Source of the DNA: an uncultured Verrucomicrobiae bacterium
Lineage (GTDB): Bacteria; Verrucomicrobiota; Verrucomicrobiia; Limisphaerales; UBA1100
DNA: 55,580 nt
Assembly: GCA_937775205.1 (NCBI GenBank)
Contig: CALKBX010000022.1
Coordinates: 1 to 55,580 of the forward strand
Direction of reading: 5' to 3'
Shown: positions 31,213 through 39,823 of the stretch, piece by piece
How the letters are laid out: every line of letters starts with the position of its first letter
Position numbering within the stretch: position 1 is the stretch's first letter
The notes under the pieces: model-generated
Seen by the model: the letters and a program-made list of their open reading frames with translations, nothing else
Databases searched by the model: none
Told to the model about the DNA's origin: nothing
Position numbers and translations under genes: made by a program

Positions 31213-32241
31213 ATGGAATATCTCCCCGACCCTATCCTTGCCAAATTCGGAATTCTGGACGGCATCATCATTGTCATCGCGCTGTTTGTGGTCTCTTCGA
31301 TCCTATCCTGCATCAAGGTGGTGAAACAGGCCGAGACGATTGTCATCGAGCGCTTCGGCAAGTTCGACCGCATCCTCCAAAGTGGCCTCAATGTCATCGT
31401 CCCCATTATGGATCGCCCGCGCCCGATTTTTTGGCGCAGCAAAAAAACGGACATCAGTGGCATCGAATACGTGATCACTTCCGAGCGCGTCGTCATTGAT
31501 ATGCGCGAACAAGTGTTTGATTTTGCCAAGCAAAACGTGATCACCAAGGACAACGTGAACATCGAGATTGACGCGATGTTGTATTTCCAAATCACCGATG
31601 TGCACGCGGCGGTGTATGAAATCGCCAACCTCCCCGACGCCATCGAGAAGCTTTGCAAAACCAATCTCCGGAACGTGGCCGGCAAAATGGACCTCGACGA
31701 ATGCCTTACCTCGCGCGCGGTCATCAACTCCGAGCTGAGCCGCGTGATGGACGAGGCCACTGACAAGTGGGGCGTAAAAGTCAACCGCGTGGAACTCAAG
31801 GACATCACCCCGCCACACGATATTCAGCAGGCGATGGAAAAACAAATGCGCGCCGAGCGCGATCGCCGCGCCACCATTCTTGAGGCCGAAGGCGAAAAAC
31901 GTTCCGCCATCCTCGAGGCCGAGGGCGTCCGCGAATCACAAATCAAACGCGCCGAGGGCCAGAAAGGCAATCCGCCATCTTTCGATGCCGAAGGTGAAGC
32001 CGAAGCTCGCATCAAAGTGGCCGACGCGGAAAAGGACGCCATCGCGCTGCTCACCCAAAGCCTCGCCGGCACCAAGGGCGATCCCTCGCAATATCTTATT
32101 GCCGTCCGCTATCTAGAATCCCTCAAGGAAATGACCTCCGGCAAGGACAACAAAGTCGTCTACGTGCCTTACGAGGCCACCGGCATCATTGGCTCACTCG
32201 GCGGCATCAAAGATCTGCTCAGCGGCATTGGCAAATCCTAG
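31213..32241 (+). CDS. SPFH/slipin (stomatin-like) protein
   Basis: 342 residues. N-terminal membrane segment (IVIALFVVSSILSCI), then the SPFH domain (KQAETIVIERFGKFDRIL through VNRVELKDITPP). A long charged coiled-coil follows (QAMEKQMRAERDRRATILEAEGEKR), and a C-terminal part includes GIGKS. It forms oligomers on the inner membrane face and works with NfeD. The stop TAG shares its last base with the GTG start of rdgB. Confidence 0.93.
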   Translation: MEYLPDPILAKFGILDGIIIVIALFVVSSILSCIKVVKQAETIVIERFGKFDRILQSGLNVIVPIMDRPRPIFWRSKKTDISGIEYVITSERVVIDMREQVFDFAKQNVITKDNVNIEIDAMLYFQITDVHAAVYEIANLPDAIEKLCKTNLRNVAGKMDLDECLTSRAVINSELSRVMDEATDKWGVKVNRVELKDITPPHDIQQAMEKQMRAERDRRATILEAEGEKRSAILEAEGVRESQIKRAEGQKGNPPSFDAEGEAEARIKVADAEKDAIALLTQSLAGTKGDPSQYLIAVRYLESLKEMTSGKDNKVVYVPYEATGIIGSLGGIKDLLSGIGKS

Positions 32242-32873
32242 TGGCCACTCCCGTGGTCATCGCCACCGGCAACGCGCACAAAGCAGAAGAAATCCAGGCC
32301 CTACTCGGGCCAGATTTCGCCTGCCGTACGCTGGCCGATTTTCCCGATGCCCCCGAGGTGGAGGAAACCGCCCGCACCCTCGCCGGCAACGCCGCGCTTA
32401 AGGCGCTTTCGCTCGTCAACTGGCTCAAGCAAAACGAGGACTGGAATGAAGGCTGGGTGCTCGCCGATGATTCCGGATTGGAAGTCGATGCCCTCGACGG
32501 CGCGCCCGGCGTGCGAAGTGCCCGCTACGCCGCCACCGATTCACACGCGGGAAATACCCCCGACCAAAAAAACAACGCCAAGCTGTTGCACGAACTTTCC
32601 GGCCAACGGAAACACCACCGCGCCGCACGCTTCCGCTGCGTCATCGCTCTGGCCCGTGCGGGGCAATACGGAAAGCCGGAAATTTTCCACGGCGTATGCG
32701 AAGGCCAGATCATCGAGGAACCCCGTGGCGAAAATGGTTTTGGCTACGACCCCCTCTTCCAACCCGAAGGCCACGAACAAACCTTTGGCGAACTCGGAGA
32801 ATCAGTGAAAAGCCAAAACAGCCACCGAGCTGATGCCTTGCGGAAATTGAAAGATTGGCTGGTGGCTCGGTAG
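32241..32873 (+). CDS. rdgB: RdgB/HAM1 non-canonical purine NTP pyrophosphatase
   Basis: 210 residues. Hydrolyses ITP/XTP/dITP to remove deaminated purine nucleotides. Motifs: VIATGNAHKAEEI at the N-terminus, VLADDSGLEVDALDGAPGVRSARY in the middle, and GENGFGYDPLFQPEGHEQTFGEL. Starts with GTG at 32241 (TAGTG overlap with the slipin stop). Its TAG stop at 32871-32873 lies within the palindromic element that follows. Confidence 0.95.
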   Translation: MATPVVIATGNAHKAEEIQALLGPDFACRTLADFPDAPEVEETARTLAGNAALKALSLVNWLKQNEDWNEGWVLADDSGLEVDALDGAPGVRSARYAATDSHAGNTPDQKNNAKLLHELSGQRKHHRAARFRCVIALARAGQYGKPEIFHGVCEGQIIEEPRGENGFGYDPLFQPEGHEQTFGELGESVKSQNSHRADALRKLKDWLVAR

Positions 32874-32918
32874 GGACACGCTTCGCGTGTCCACGGACGC
32901 GCAAAGCGCGTCCCTACC
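32869..32918. repeat. Palindromic element: closing stem with two hairpins
   Basis: GGTAG (32869-32873) pairs with CTACC (32914-32918). Between them are two perfect 8-bp hairpins: 32874-32881 with 32885-32892 (loop TTC), and 32895-32902 with 32906-32913 (loop AAA), spaced by AC. The hairpins resemble each other (GGACACGC / GGACGCGC). It sits between convergent rdgB and the DHH gene, and the TAG in its left arm is the rdgB stop codon. It may end transcription from both sides, though no T-run follows. Confidence 0.85.
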
Positions 32919-32919
32919 A

Positions 32920-33849
32920 TCACACCTTCAATCCCTCCAACGCATCCCCTAAACTGCCAAGCCCATCACCGCCCGGATTGGGGTTCAGCGTTTTCTTCAA
33001 GTAATCCACCGCATCGGGAATGCGCTGCACCGTTTGCGGTAGCGTGGCGCCGCACGCATTGGGATGACCGCCGCCCTGCAGCAGTTTGGCCACGGCAAGC
33101 GCTTCGCCGTTGCGACTGCGCAAGCTCACGCTCACCGATCGGTTGCGCGTCACTGCCGTGAGGATCACCGGCTGAGAAATGATTTCTTCGGTCAGCATTT
33201 GATGCACCACCGCGTTGGTATCGCCGATGGGCGACTCGATCATCGCCACCGTGTCTGACAGCGGCGTGATGTGCGCCTTGGCATATTCGTAACCAATCGG
33301 ATTTTCAATCCGCCGCCGCGTGGCGATGACTTCGATGAGCGGATGATCCACCAACGATTCCAAATCGCCCTCGATGAGCTTGGCGATGTTCCAAAACATA
33401 TACTGCTTGATGAGGCTGCCGTAATCAATGGACTCCGTGAAGTGCGGATCGTCCGTGAGAAACAAATCGCCCACGTTCGTAAAATGCACGAGCCGATCGA
33501 GCTTCTCATTGCCGAGCCCGTGCTCTTTGCAAAGCTCGTAGCACAGCAAGCTGGCCGACTTGGAGTGGTCGAGAATCAGCCGCGCGCGCTGCGGCTCCAC
33601 GTCGGTTTGGTGATGGTCGACGATCAACCAATTATCGCGATCCATCCGTTTTGAGAAATTGAGGTCGCACACCCACGCGCAGTTTTCGCGCAACGGGCGG
33701 CGGTCGAAGTTGCTGTAATTCCACGCTTGCAACAGCGTTTGTTGGTCGAACAAATGGTTCGCCAAACGTTGCAGTAGGTGGCCGGACACAAATCCATCCA
33801 AGTCGCTCTCGTGGGTAATGACCACTTGCGGTTGCGGTAAATCGCTCAT
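32920..33849 (-). CDS. DHH-family phosphoesterase
   Basis: 309 residues from the ATG at 33847-33849 (MSDLPQP). N-terminal DHH domain: HESDLDGFVSG and the signature VDHHQTD. C-terminal DHHA1-type end: LQGGGHPNACGATLP. Such enzymes cleave oligo-RNA, pAp or cyclic dinucleotides. The precise substrate is not clear from the sequence. Divergent from the SDR gene, with overlapping upstream regions. Confidence 0.85.
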   Translation of the reverse strand: MSDLPQPQVVITHESDLDGFVSGHLLQRLANHLFDQQTLLQAWNYSNFDRRPLRENCAWVCDLNFSKRMDRDNWLIVDHHQTDVEPQRARLILDHSKSASLLCYELCKEHGLGNEKLDRLVHFTNVGDLFLTDDPHFTESIDYGSLIKQYMFWNIAKLIEGDLESLVDHPLIEVIATRRRIENPIGYEYAKAHITPLSDTVAMIESPIGDTNAVVHQMLTEEIISQPVILTAVTRNRSVSVSLRSRNGEALAVAKLLQGGGHPNACGATLPQTVQRIPDAVDYLKKTLNPNPGGDGLGSLGDALEGLKV

Positions 33850-33934
33850 CGGCGCGAACCTAACGGGCGCGCCCGCCTTCGCCAATCGTTATTTTCTTTT
33901 CCGCGCGAAACCCTTCGCGCATGCTCGCCGGTTC

Positions 33935-34741
33935 ATGAGTCTATTTGATCTAAATAATGAAGTCGCCGTAGTCATCGGCGCTACCGGTGCCCTCGGTGGT
34001 GCGTGCGCCCAAGCCATGGCCGAGGCCGGCGCCAAAATCGCCGTGGCCGGACGCAGTGCCGAACGCGGCGAAGCACGGGTAAAAGAAATCACCGACGCCG
34101 GCGGCACCGCGCAGTTTTTCGCCTGCGACGCGATGGATCCCGCCAGTCTCAAAAGCTGCCACGAAGCCGTGACGGACGCCCTCGGCGAGCCAACCATTTT
34201 GCTAAACGCCGCCGGCGGCAATCACCCCGACGCCACGGTCACGCCCGAAATGCCCTTTGAAAATATCCCGCTGCCCGCGTGGGCGAAGGTGTTCGACCTC
34301 AACCTTGTCGGCGGCTTTCTCCTTCCGTGCCAGGAATTCGGCCCTGCCATGTGCGAACGCGGCAAAGGCAGCATCATCAACATCGCCAGCGTCACTTCGC
34401 ATTTGCCGCTCTCGAAAGTCATCGCCTACTCCGCCTCGAAAGCCGCCGTACTCAGTGCCACGCGTTTCCTCGCCCGCGAATGGGCAACGAAGGGCGTGCG
34501 CGTGAACAGCATTACCCCCGGCTTTTTCCCGGCGGAGCAAAATAAAAAACTACTCTTCAATGAAGACGGCACGCCCAGCGAAAGGGCGCTTTCCATCTTC
34601 GGCCACACGGCCATGGGCCGTTTCGGCGACCCCACCGAACTGGCCGGTGCGGCGGTTTATCTCGCCAGTGAAAAAGCTGCGAGTTTCGTGACCGGTTCCG
34701 ACATTGTGGTCGACGGCGGTTTCTTGTCGCAGACAATTTAA
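33935..34741 (+). CDS. SDR-family oxidoreductase (mannonate/fructuronate-dehydrogenase-like)
   Basis: 268 residues, classical short-chain dehydrogenase. Cofactor motif GATGALGGACAQAM, NAAGG after it, the catalytic Ser in ASVTSH, and YSASK. The length and the insertion after NAAGGNHP (an extended region 'PFENIPLPAWAKVFDLN') resemble SDR-type D-mannonate oxidoreductases such as YjmF/UxuB-like proteins. The substrate is therefore probably a sugar acid; this is inference. Start ATG at 33935. It is the first gene of the cluster running to 39.3 kb. Confidence 0.85.
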   Translation: MSLFDLNNEVAVVIGATGALGGACAQAMAEAGAKIAVAGRSAERGEARVKEITDAGGTAQFFACDAMDPASLKSCHEAVTDALGEPTILLNAAGGNHPDATVTPEMPFENIPLPAWAKVFDLNLVGGFLLPCQEFGPAMCERGKGSIINIASVTSHLPLSKVIAYSASKAAVLSATRFLAREWATKGVRVNSITPGFFPAEQNKKLLFNEDGTPSERALSIFGHTAMGRFGDPTELAGAAVYLASEKAASFVTGSDIVVDGGFLSQTI

Positions 34742-34748
34742 CGTGAGC

Positions 34749-36036
34749 ATGATTTCTCAAATTGCAGGTAACGCCTCGCCGTTGACGAACGAACAAGTCA
34801 GTGATGTAGTCGCACAATCGTTGCCTGCAGCAGAGTATGCCGAGAAAAAAGTTTTGCTCATCGTCCCCGACGCCACACGCACCGCACCCATCGGCCAACT
34901 TTTCAAAGCCATCCACGCACAAATTTGCGACAGCGCTACAAAGCTCGATGTGATGATCGCGCTCGGCACACATCACGCGATGAGCGAGGAAGCCATTTGT
35001 GAACGGCTGGAAATCACGCTCGAAGAACGCCGCGGCCAGTATCGCGGACGTCACGTTTCACAATCACGAGTGGGACAACCCTGATGCCATGCGCAATCTC
35101 GGCACCATCCCCGCCAGCACGATTAGGAACTCTCCGGCGGACGCTTTGAAATGGATGTGCCGGTTGAGATCAACAAAACGATTTATGAGTACGATCAAGT
35201 GATGATTCTCGGGCCGGTGTTCCCGCACGAAGTGGTCGGGTTTTCCGGCGGCAACAAATATCTATTCCCCGGCATCAGCGGGCCAGAGGTACTGAATTTT
35301 TTCCATTGGCTCGGCGCGGTGGTCACCAATCCGATGATCATCGGCAGCAAATGGACGCCCGTACGCAAAATTGTCGATCACGCCGGGGCGATGGTGGACA
35401 TCGAAAAAACCTGTTTCTGCATGGTCGTGCGTCCGGACAAATCACTCGCCGGACTCTTTTTCGGCACGCCCGAAAGCGCGTGGGACGCCGCCAGCGATCT
35501 CTCCGCCACCGAACACATCACGTACAAAGAGCGCCCCTTTCACACCATCGTTTCCTGCGCGCCGCCGATGTACGACGACCTTTGGGTCGGCGGCAAATGC
35601 ATGTACAAGCTCGAACCCATCCTCGCCGATGGCGGCGAGCTTGATCATTTACGCGCCCCACATTACCGAGGTCAGTTTTTCCCATGGCGATACAATGAGG
35701 CAAATTGGATACCACTGCTCCGCGTATCTCCAGCATCATTGGGAACGCTTCAAGGATTTCCCGTGGGGATTGCTCGCCCACTCCGGCCACGTGAAAGGCA
35801 TTGGCGCGGTGGACGAAAAAGGTAATGAACAACCGCGCGTCACCGTCACGCTCGCCACCGGCATTCCCGAGGCGATGTGTAAACAAATCAATCTCGGCTA
35901 CGTCGACCACCGCACGATCAACATCGAAGACTACGCCGACCGCGAGAATGAAGGCATTTTCCTCGAACGCAAAGCCGGCGAGCGGTTGTACCATCTCCAG
36001 CAACGCCCTGATTGGGCGGGCGGCACGGACGGTTGA
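34749..36036 (+). pseudogene. LarA-like lactate/hydroxyacid racemase (three frame breaks)
   Basis: The family is the nickel-pincer LarA racemases/epimerases (DUF2088). The frames join to PDATRTAPIGQLF and ALGTHHAMSEEA; then DVTFHNHEWDNPDAM and NLGTIPAS; then VEINKTIYEYDQVMILGPVFPHEVVGFSGGNKYLFPGISG; and finally IYAPHITEVSFSHGD. Breaks lie at 35046-35047 (+1), 35125-35127 (-1) and 35641-35642 (+1). All are single-base changes and the coding signal between them is intact, so the breaks are either recent mutations or read errors. LarA-type enzymes change the configuration at C2 of hydroxyacids. They need the LarB/C/E cofactor pathway, which is not in this window. An alternative start is the GTG at 34743. 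Confidence 0.8.
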
Positions 36037-36068
36037 CATCCCCGCGCGCGCTCGGCATCGTCACCCAC

Positions 36069-36902
36069 ATGTCCACCATTTCCGAAGAACAAGTTTCTTC
36101 CTTTCAAGAAGATGGCTACCTCATTGTGCGCGACCTGTTTGATTCCGATGAGGCGGATATCCTCCGCGCCGCCGCGCATGCTGATCAATCTTTCAAGGAC
36201 AACGCCTACGACCTCAAGGACGGCGAAGGCGGCAAGGCGCAACTCGTGCTATGGAATTCTGCCGGCGAAGATCTCTGGGGTTCCATCGCTCGCAGTGAGC
36301 GCATCGTCAACACCATGGAAGCGCTGCTCGGCGATGAGGTATATTTTTACCACAGCAAGATGAGCATCAAACAACCGCGCACCGGCGGCGCGTGGAGTTG
36401 GCATCAGGACTACGGCTACTGGTACCAAAACGGCTGCCTTTGGCCCGATATGGGCTCAGCTTTTATCGCAGTCGATCCCAACACTCGCGCGAACGGCTGC
36501 CTGCAAGTATTGAAAGGCTCTCACAAATTAGGCCGCATTGAACACGGGGAATATGGTGACCAAACCGGCGCAAATCCCGAGCGCACTGCCGAAGCAATGA
36601 AGGTAATGAAAACGGTGTATGTTGAGCTTGCCCCTGGCGATACACTCTTCTTTCATTGCAACCTTTTGCACCGCTCGGACCAAAACACCTCTGAGCATCC
36701 GCGCTGGTCACTCATATGCTGCTACAACACCAAACACAACAACCCCTACAAAGAATCACACCATCCTTTTTACAGCCCCATTGAGAAACTACCTGACACC
36801 GCCATCAAAGAAATGGGCAGCAAACTTTTTGAAAAGAGCGCGGATTTTTGGAACCCTGCTGAAGATGCTACCACCGGTTCGGGCGAAAAATCCGACGCAT
36901 GA
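36069..36902 (+). CDS. Phytanoyl-CoA dioxygenase family protein
   Basis: 277 residues, an Fe(II)/2-oxoglutarate-dependent oxygenase of the PhyH type. The iron triad is visible as HQD (His112, Asp114) and the distal His201 in LLHRSDQN, with Arg212 for the 2-oxoglutarate. In PVC bacteria such genes often sit in catabolic clusters; the substrate is unknown. The start ATG at 36069 was chosen over upstream codons because the domain begins right after it. The stop overlaps the next gene's ATG (ATGA). Confidence 0.85.
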   Translation: MSTISEEQVSSFQEDGYLIVRDLFDSDEADILRAAAHADQSFKDNAYDLKDGEGGKAQLVLWNSAGEDLWGSIARSERIVNTMEALLGDEVYFYHSKMSIKQPRTGGAWSWHQDYGYWYQNGCLWPDMGSAFIAVDPNTRANGCLQVLKGSHKLGRIEHGEYGDQTGANPERTAEAMKVMKTVYVELAPGDTLFFHCNLLHRSDQNTSEHPRWSLICCYNTKHNNPYKESHHPFYSPIEKLPDTAIKEMGSKLFEKSADFWNPAEDATTGSGEKSDA

Positions 36903-37985
36903 ATCTCAACATCCATTCCCCTCTCCCTGAGCGAAAAGACTGGCGTATTGGCTGCGTTGGCAGCGGCTTCATCATGAGCGACTGCCACCTCAAAGCCTAC
37001 GCCAAAGCCGGTTTCAATCCCGTCGCCATCGCCAGTCGCACAAAGGAAAACGCCGCCAAGTGCGCCGACGCAACACGCCATCGCCACCGTTTATGATTCC
37101 ATTGAACAACTGCTCGATGATGAATCCATCGAAGTGCTTGACCTCGCCGTGCCGCCGCACAAACAACTCGAGACCATCAAAGCCGCCTGCGCGCGCGGCA
37201 CCGCCAAAGGCATCCTCGCGCAAAAACCGCTGGGCACCAACTACGCCGAAGCCGTCGCCGCAGTGGAAGCCTGCGAAGCAGCCGGCATCGTATTGGCCGT
37301 GAACCAAAATATGCGGTACGACCAATCCGTGCGCGCCGCCAAAACGCTTCTCGAAAACGGTACGATCGGCGAGCCTGTGCTGGCCACACTCGACATGCGC
37401 GGAATTCCTCATTGGAAACCTTGGATAAAAGAACAGGGTTGGGTCACGCTGCGGATCATGTCCATTCACCATATCGACACCTTCCGATATTGGTTCGGCA
37501 ATCCCGAGCGCATATTCTGCAGCACGCGAACGGATCCGCGCACCGATTTCCCACACACCGACGGCATCGCCAGCTACATCCTCGAATACAAAAATGGCCT
37601 GCGCGTCATCGCCATCGACGACACATGGACCGGCCCCGCCCGCGAAGGCGCGCCAGCCGACATCGGTATCCAATGGCGCATCGAAGGCCTCGACGGATTG
37701 GCTATAGGCGACATCGGCTGGTGTCACGATCCATACACCACTCCATCGAGTATTCGGTACGCTACCAAGGGTGACAAAGAATTTCACACGCCACGCTGGG
37801 AAGAAAGCTGGTTCCCAGACGCCTTCATCGGCACCATGGCGCAACTGCTCATCGCACTGGAAACCGGCGACCCACCCGCCATCGATGGGCGAGATAATTT
37901 GGATACTATGGCGTTGGTGGAAGCAGCGTATTTAAGTGCCGAAGAGCATCGCGCTGTTTCTCTTAAAGAAATCACAAAGGGATAA
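36899..37985 (+). CDS. Gfo/Idh/MocA-family oxidoreductase (frameshifted)
   Basis: An NAD(P)-dependent sugar or inositol dehydrogenase family member. The Rossmann start [22 protein letters not shown] is followed by a frame break near 37070: the frame reads ...KCADA and goes off. The body resumes with [17 protein letters not shown] and runs to ...VSLKEITKG. The usual EKP motif appears as AQKPLG. The ending RPxxH-type catalytic region reads [13 protein letters not shown]. About 361 aa when rejoined. Overlaps the PhyH stop by ATGA. Confidence 0.8.
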
Positions 37986-37988
37986 TTT

Positions 37989-38813
37989 ATGAAATTGGGA
38001 ATGATAAACTCTGCTTGGGAACAGCACGGCATCGGGCTGGTAGATGGGCTGCACAAGACGAAGGAGCTGGGCTTTGACTGCGTAGATATTTTCCAGGATC
38101 CACTCGACGATAATGCGGAAGACCGCATTGCGATGGTGAAGCAAACCTGTGATGAATTGCAGTTGCCGATTATCAGCGTAGTTGGAGTAAGCGTGGGGCT
38201 CATTGATTTTAACCCAAGCGTGCAGAAATTTCATCTCGAACGCTGCAAGCGTTACCTCGATATGGGTGTCACGCTGGGCGCAAAAAACTACCTACTCGTG
38301 ATTGGCGAATACATTTGGCAAAAGGAAGTGATTCCTCCCGCTGAACAGTGGCAATGGGCCGTGGAGCATTGCCAAACGCTTGGCGATTATGCGGCGGAGC
38401 GAGACTTGGAGATTGTCATCGAGCTAGAGCCCTTTGACCTGTCACTCATTAATACCATTGGCGAGATGGATCGTTTCCTGACTGACGTGAATCGCCCCGC
38501 AGTGAAGGCGAACATCGATATCAGCCACATGGTGCTGAGCGACAGCCCTCCCGAAAGCCTCGCCGCCCTCAAGGGCCGCTCCGGACACGTGCATATTTCT
38601 GATTGCGACGGCGAAGTGCACGGCGACCTCCCGCCTGGTCGCGGCGTGGTTCCTTTCGCGCCCTACTTGCAGGCGATCAAGGATTTGGATTTCGACGGCG
38701 CCATTAGTCTGGAACTGGAGTACGCGCCCGATCCCGCCAAGATCGTCGAATGGGTGGCCGAGGCCTACTCCGCCACCGACAAATTAATGGCTGAAGTAGA
38801 TTTGCGAAATTGA
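37989..38813 (+). CDS. TIM-barrel sugar phosphate isomerase/epimerase
   Basis: 274 residues, xylose-isomerase-like TIM barrel. Metal ligands can be read as Glu in VIELEPFDL, Asp in NIDISHMV, His in HVHISDCDGE and Glu in SLELEYAP. Typical substrates are keto-sugars or keto-polyols. Intact, in contrast to its neighbours. It starts 3 nt after the Gfo stop and ends 2 nt before the DUF5069 start, so it belongs to the same operon. Confidence 0.85.
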   Translation: MKLGMINSAWEQHGIGLVDGLHKTKELGFDCVDIFQDPLDDNAEDRIAMVKQTCDELQLPIISVVGVSVGLIDFNPSVQKFHLERCKRYLDMGVTLGAKNYLLVIGEYIWQKEVIPPAEQWQWAVEHCQTLGDYAAERDLEIVIELEPFDLSLINTIGEMDRFLTDVNRPAVKANIDISHMVLSDSPPESLAALKGRSGHVHISDCDGEVHGDLPPGRGVVPFAPYLQAIKDLDFDGAISLELEYAPDPAKIVEWVAEAYSATDKLMAEVDLRN

Positions 38814-38815
38814 CG

Positions 38816-39350
38816 ATGAACGAAAACTGGCGGCAACAATTTCACGAACTGTTTTTCACCGGCGTGAAACGCTACGAAGCGGGACGGCAAAGCCCCGAAT
38901 CAATGTTCGAAACAGAGGACACTATCTTCCTCGAATCCATCGGCTGCAGCGCGTTGGAAATGTTTGATTTTTGTGATGACTACGTGCGATGGGGCGATGT
39001 AATTTACGAGCATGTCGAGGAACTGCAAGCCGTGCGCCTCGATCATTTTCAGAATACCCTCAACGGCAAACCCGCCGAGCACCGTATGGACATCGATGAA
39101 TTCCCCACCAAGTCAGCCGAAGTCGAAGGCATCGCCTGGCTCCCGCGCCTCATCACCAAGGCCCGCGCCAAGCTCGCCGGAAGTTTGCCAGCCGACCTCA
39201 TGTACGGCTGAGGCGGCGACCGCCAGTTCTTCCGTGAGAAGAACGTCAACCCCGCCGAACTCCTGCGCGTCACCCTTGCTGCCGGCGATGATGATCAGTC
39301 GAGCCATCGACTACGTGCAAAACTGCTGCGCGGTGATGCAGGGCGTTTGA
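38816..39350 (+). CDS. DUF5069-like protein with in-frame UGA and late frame break
   Basis: Starts at ATG 38816 ([16 protein letters not shown]). The reading frame meets TGA at 39209-39211 after LPADLMYG, but family-like sequence continues in the same frame: [20 protein letters not shown], then AAGDDDQ. The family resemblance ([20 protein letters not shown]-x-GGDR) suggests Cys where UGA stands. After 39299 the frame breaks again; [14 protein letters not shown] follows in another frame and ends at 39348-39350. Directly after the UGA come two hairpins (39212-39224 and 39226-39244). It could be selenocysteine, a TGC-to-TGA change, or decay. I know the family from PVC bacteria from memory only. 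Confidence 0.6.
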
Positions 39351-39729
39351 GATGCCGCCCTTCCCGTGCATCCCTCTGCATTGGCAAAGGCAAATGGTCT
39401 TCCACCACATGCGCCCGCCGATAAGGTGCTCCTGAATGATCCGCTCCAGCACTTCCGGCGTGCAGGAGTGGTACCAAGTGCCTTCGGGATACACCACCGC
39501 AATGGGGCCTTGTAGGCACACGCGGAGGCAGTTGGCCTTGGTGCGATAAACCATCGGGCGCGGCGCCGACGAGGCCAAGTTCCTTCAGCCGGTTTTTTAG
39601 AAAATTCCACGAGGCCAAGCCGGCTTCCTTGTCACAGCACTTGGCCTCCGTTTGATCGGCACACAAAAAAATATGGCGCTGGTATTGTTCCAGTCCAAGT
39701 GAGTCGGCAGTGGATGCGAGATCAGCCAT
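39295..39729 (-). pseudogene. (2Fe-2S) ferredoxin-like protein (two frame breaks)
   Basis: Start ATG at 39727-39729 (MADLASTADSLGL). Reading across frames gives the thioredoxin-like 2Fe-2S ferredoxin pattern: QRHIFLCADQTEAKCCDKEAG, then [20 protein letters not shown] and [22 protein letters not shown]. Breaks lie near 39566 (+1) and 39411 (-1). The four Cys ligands are all there when frames are joined. The true 3' end is uncertain; the frame after the second break runs to 39295 and would overlap the convergent DUF5069 end. Confidence 0.75.
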
Positions 39730-39763
39730 GGGCGTGATTGGAACCGAAGGCGGGCCTGCCGTC

Positions 39764-39787
39764 AAGGCAGGGCATACCCTGCCTTTT
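39764..39787 (+). terminator. Hairpin followed by short T-run
   Basis: A perfect 9-bp stem (AAGGCAGGG at 39764-39772 with CCCTGCCTT at 39777-39785), loop CATA, then TT. It resembles a terminator, but no + strand gene ends nearby. It lies between two divergent starts, so it may instead be a palindromic repeat fragment (CCTGCC also pairs locally with GGCAGG). Confidence 0.4.
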
Positions 39788-39823
39788 GCTTGCGCCTCCC
39801 GTGCGAACTCTTATGCTTCGCGC

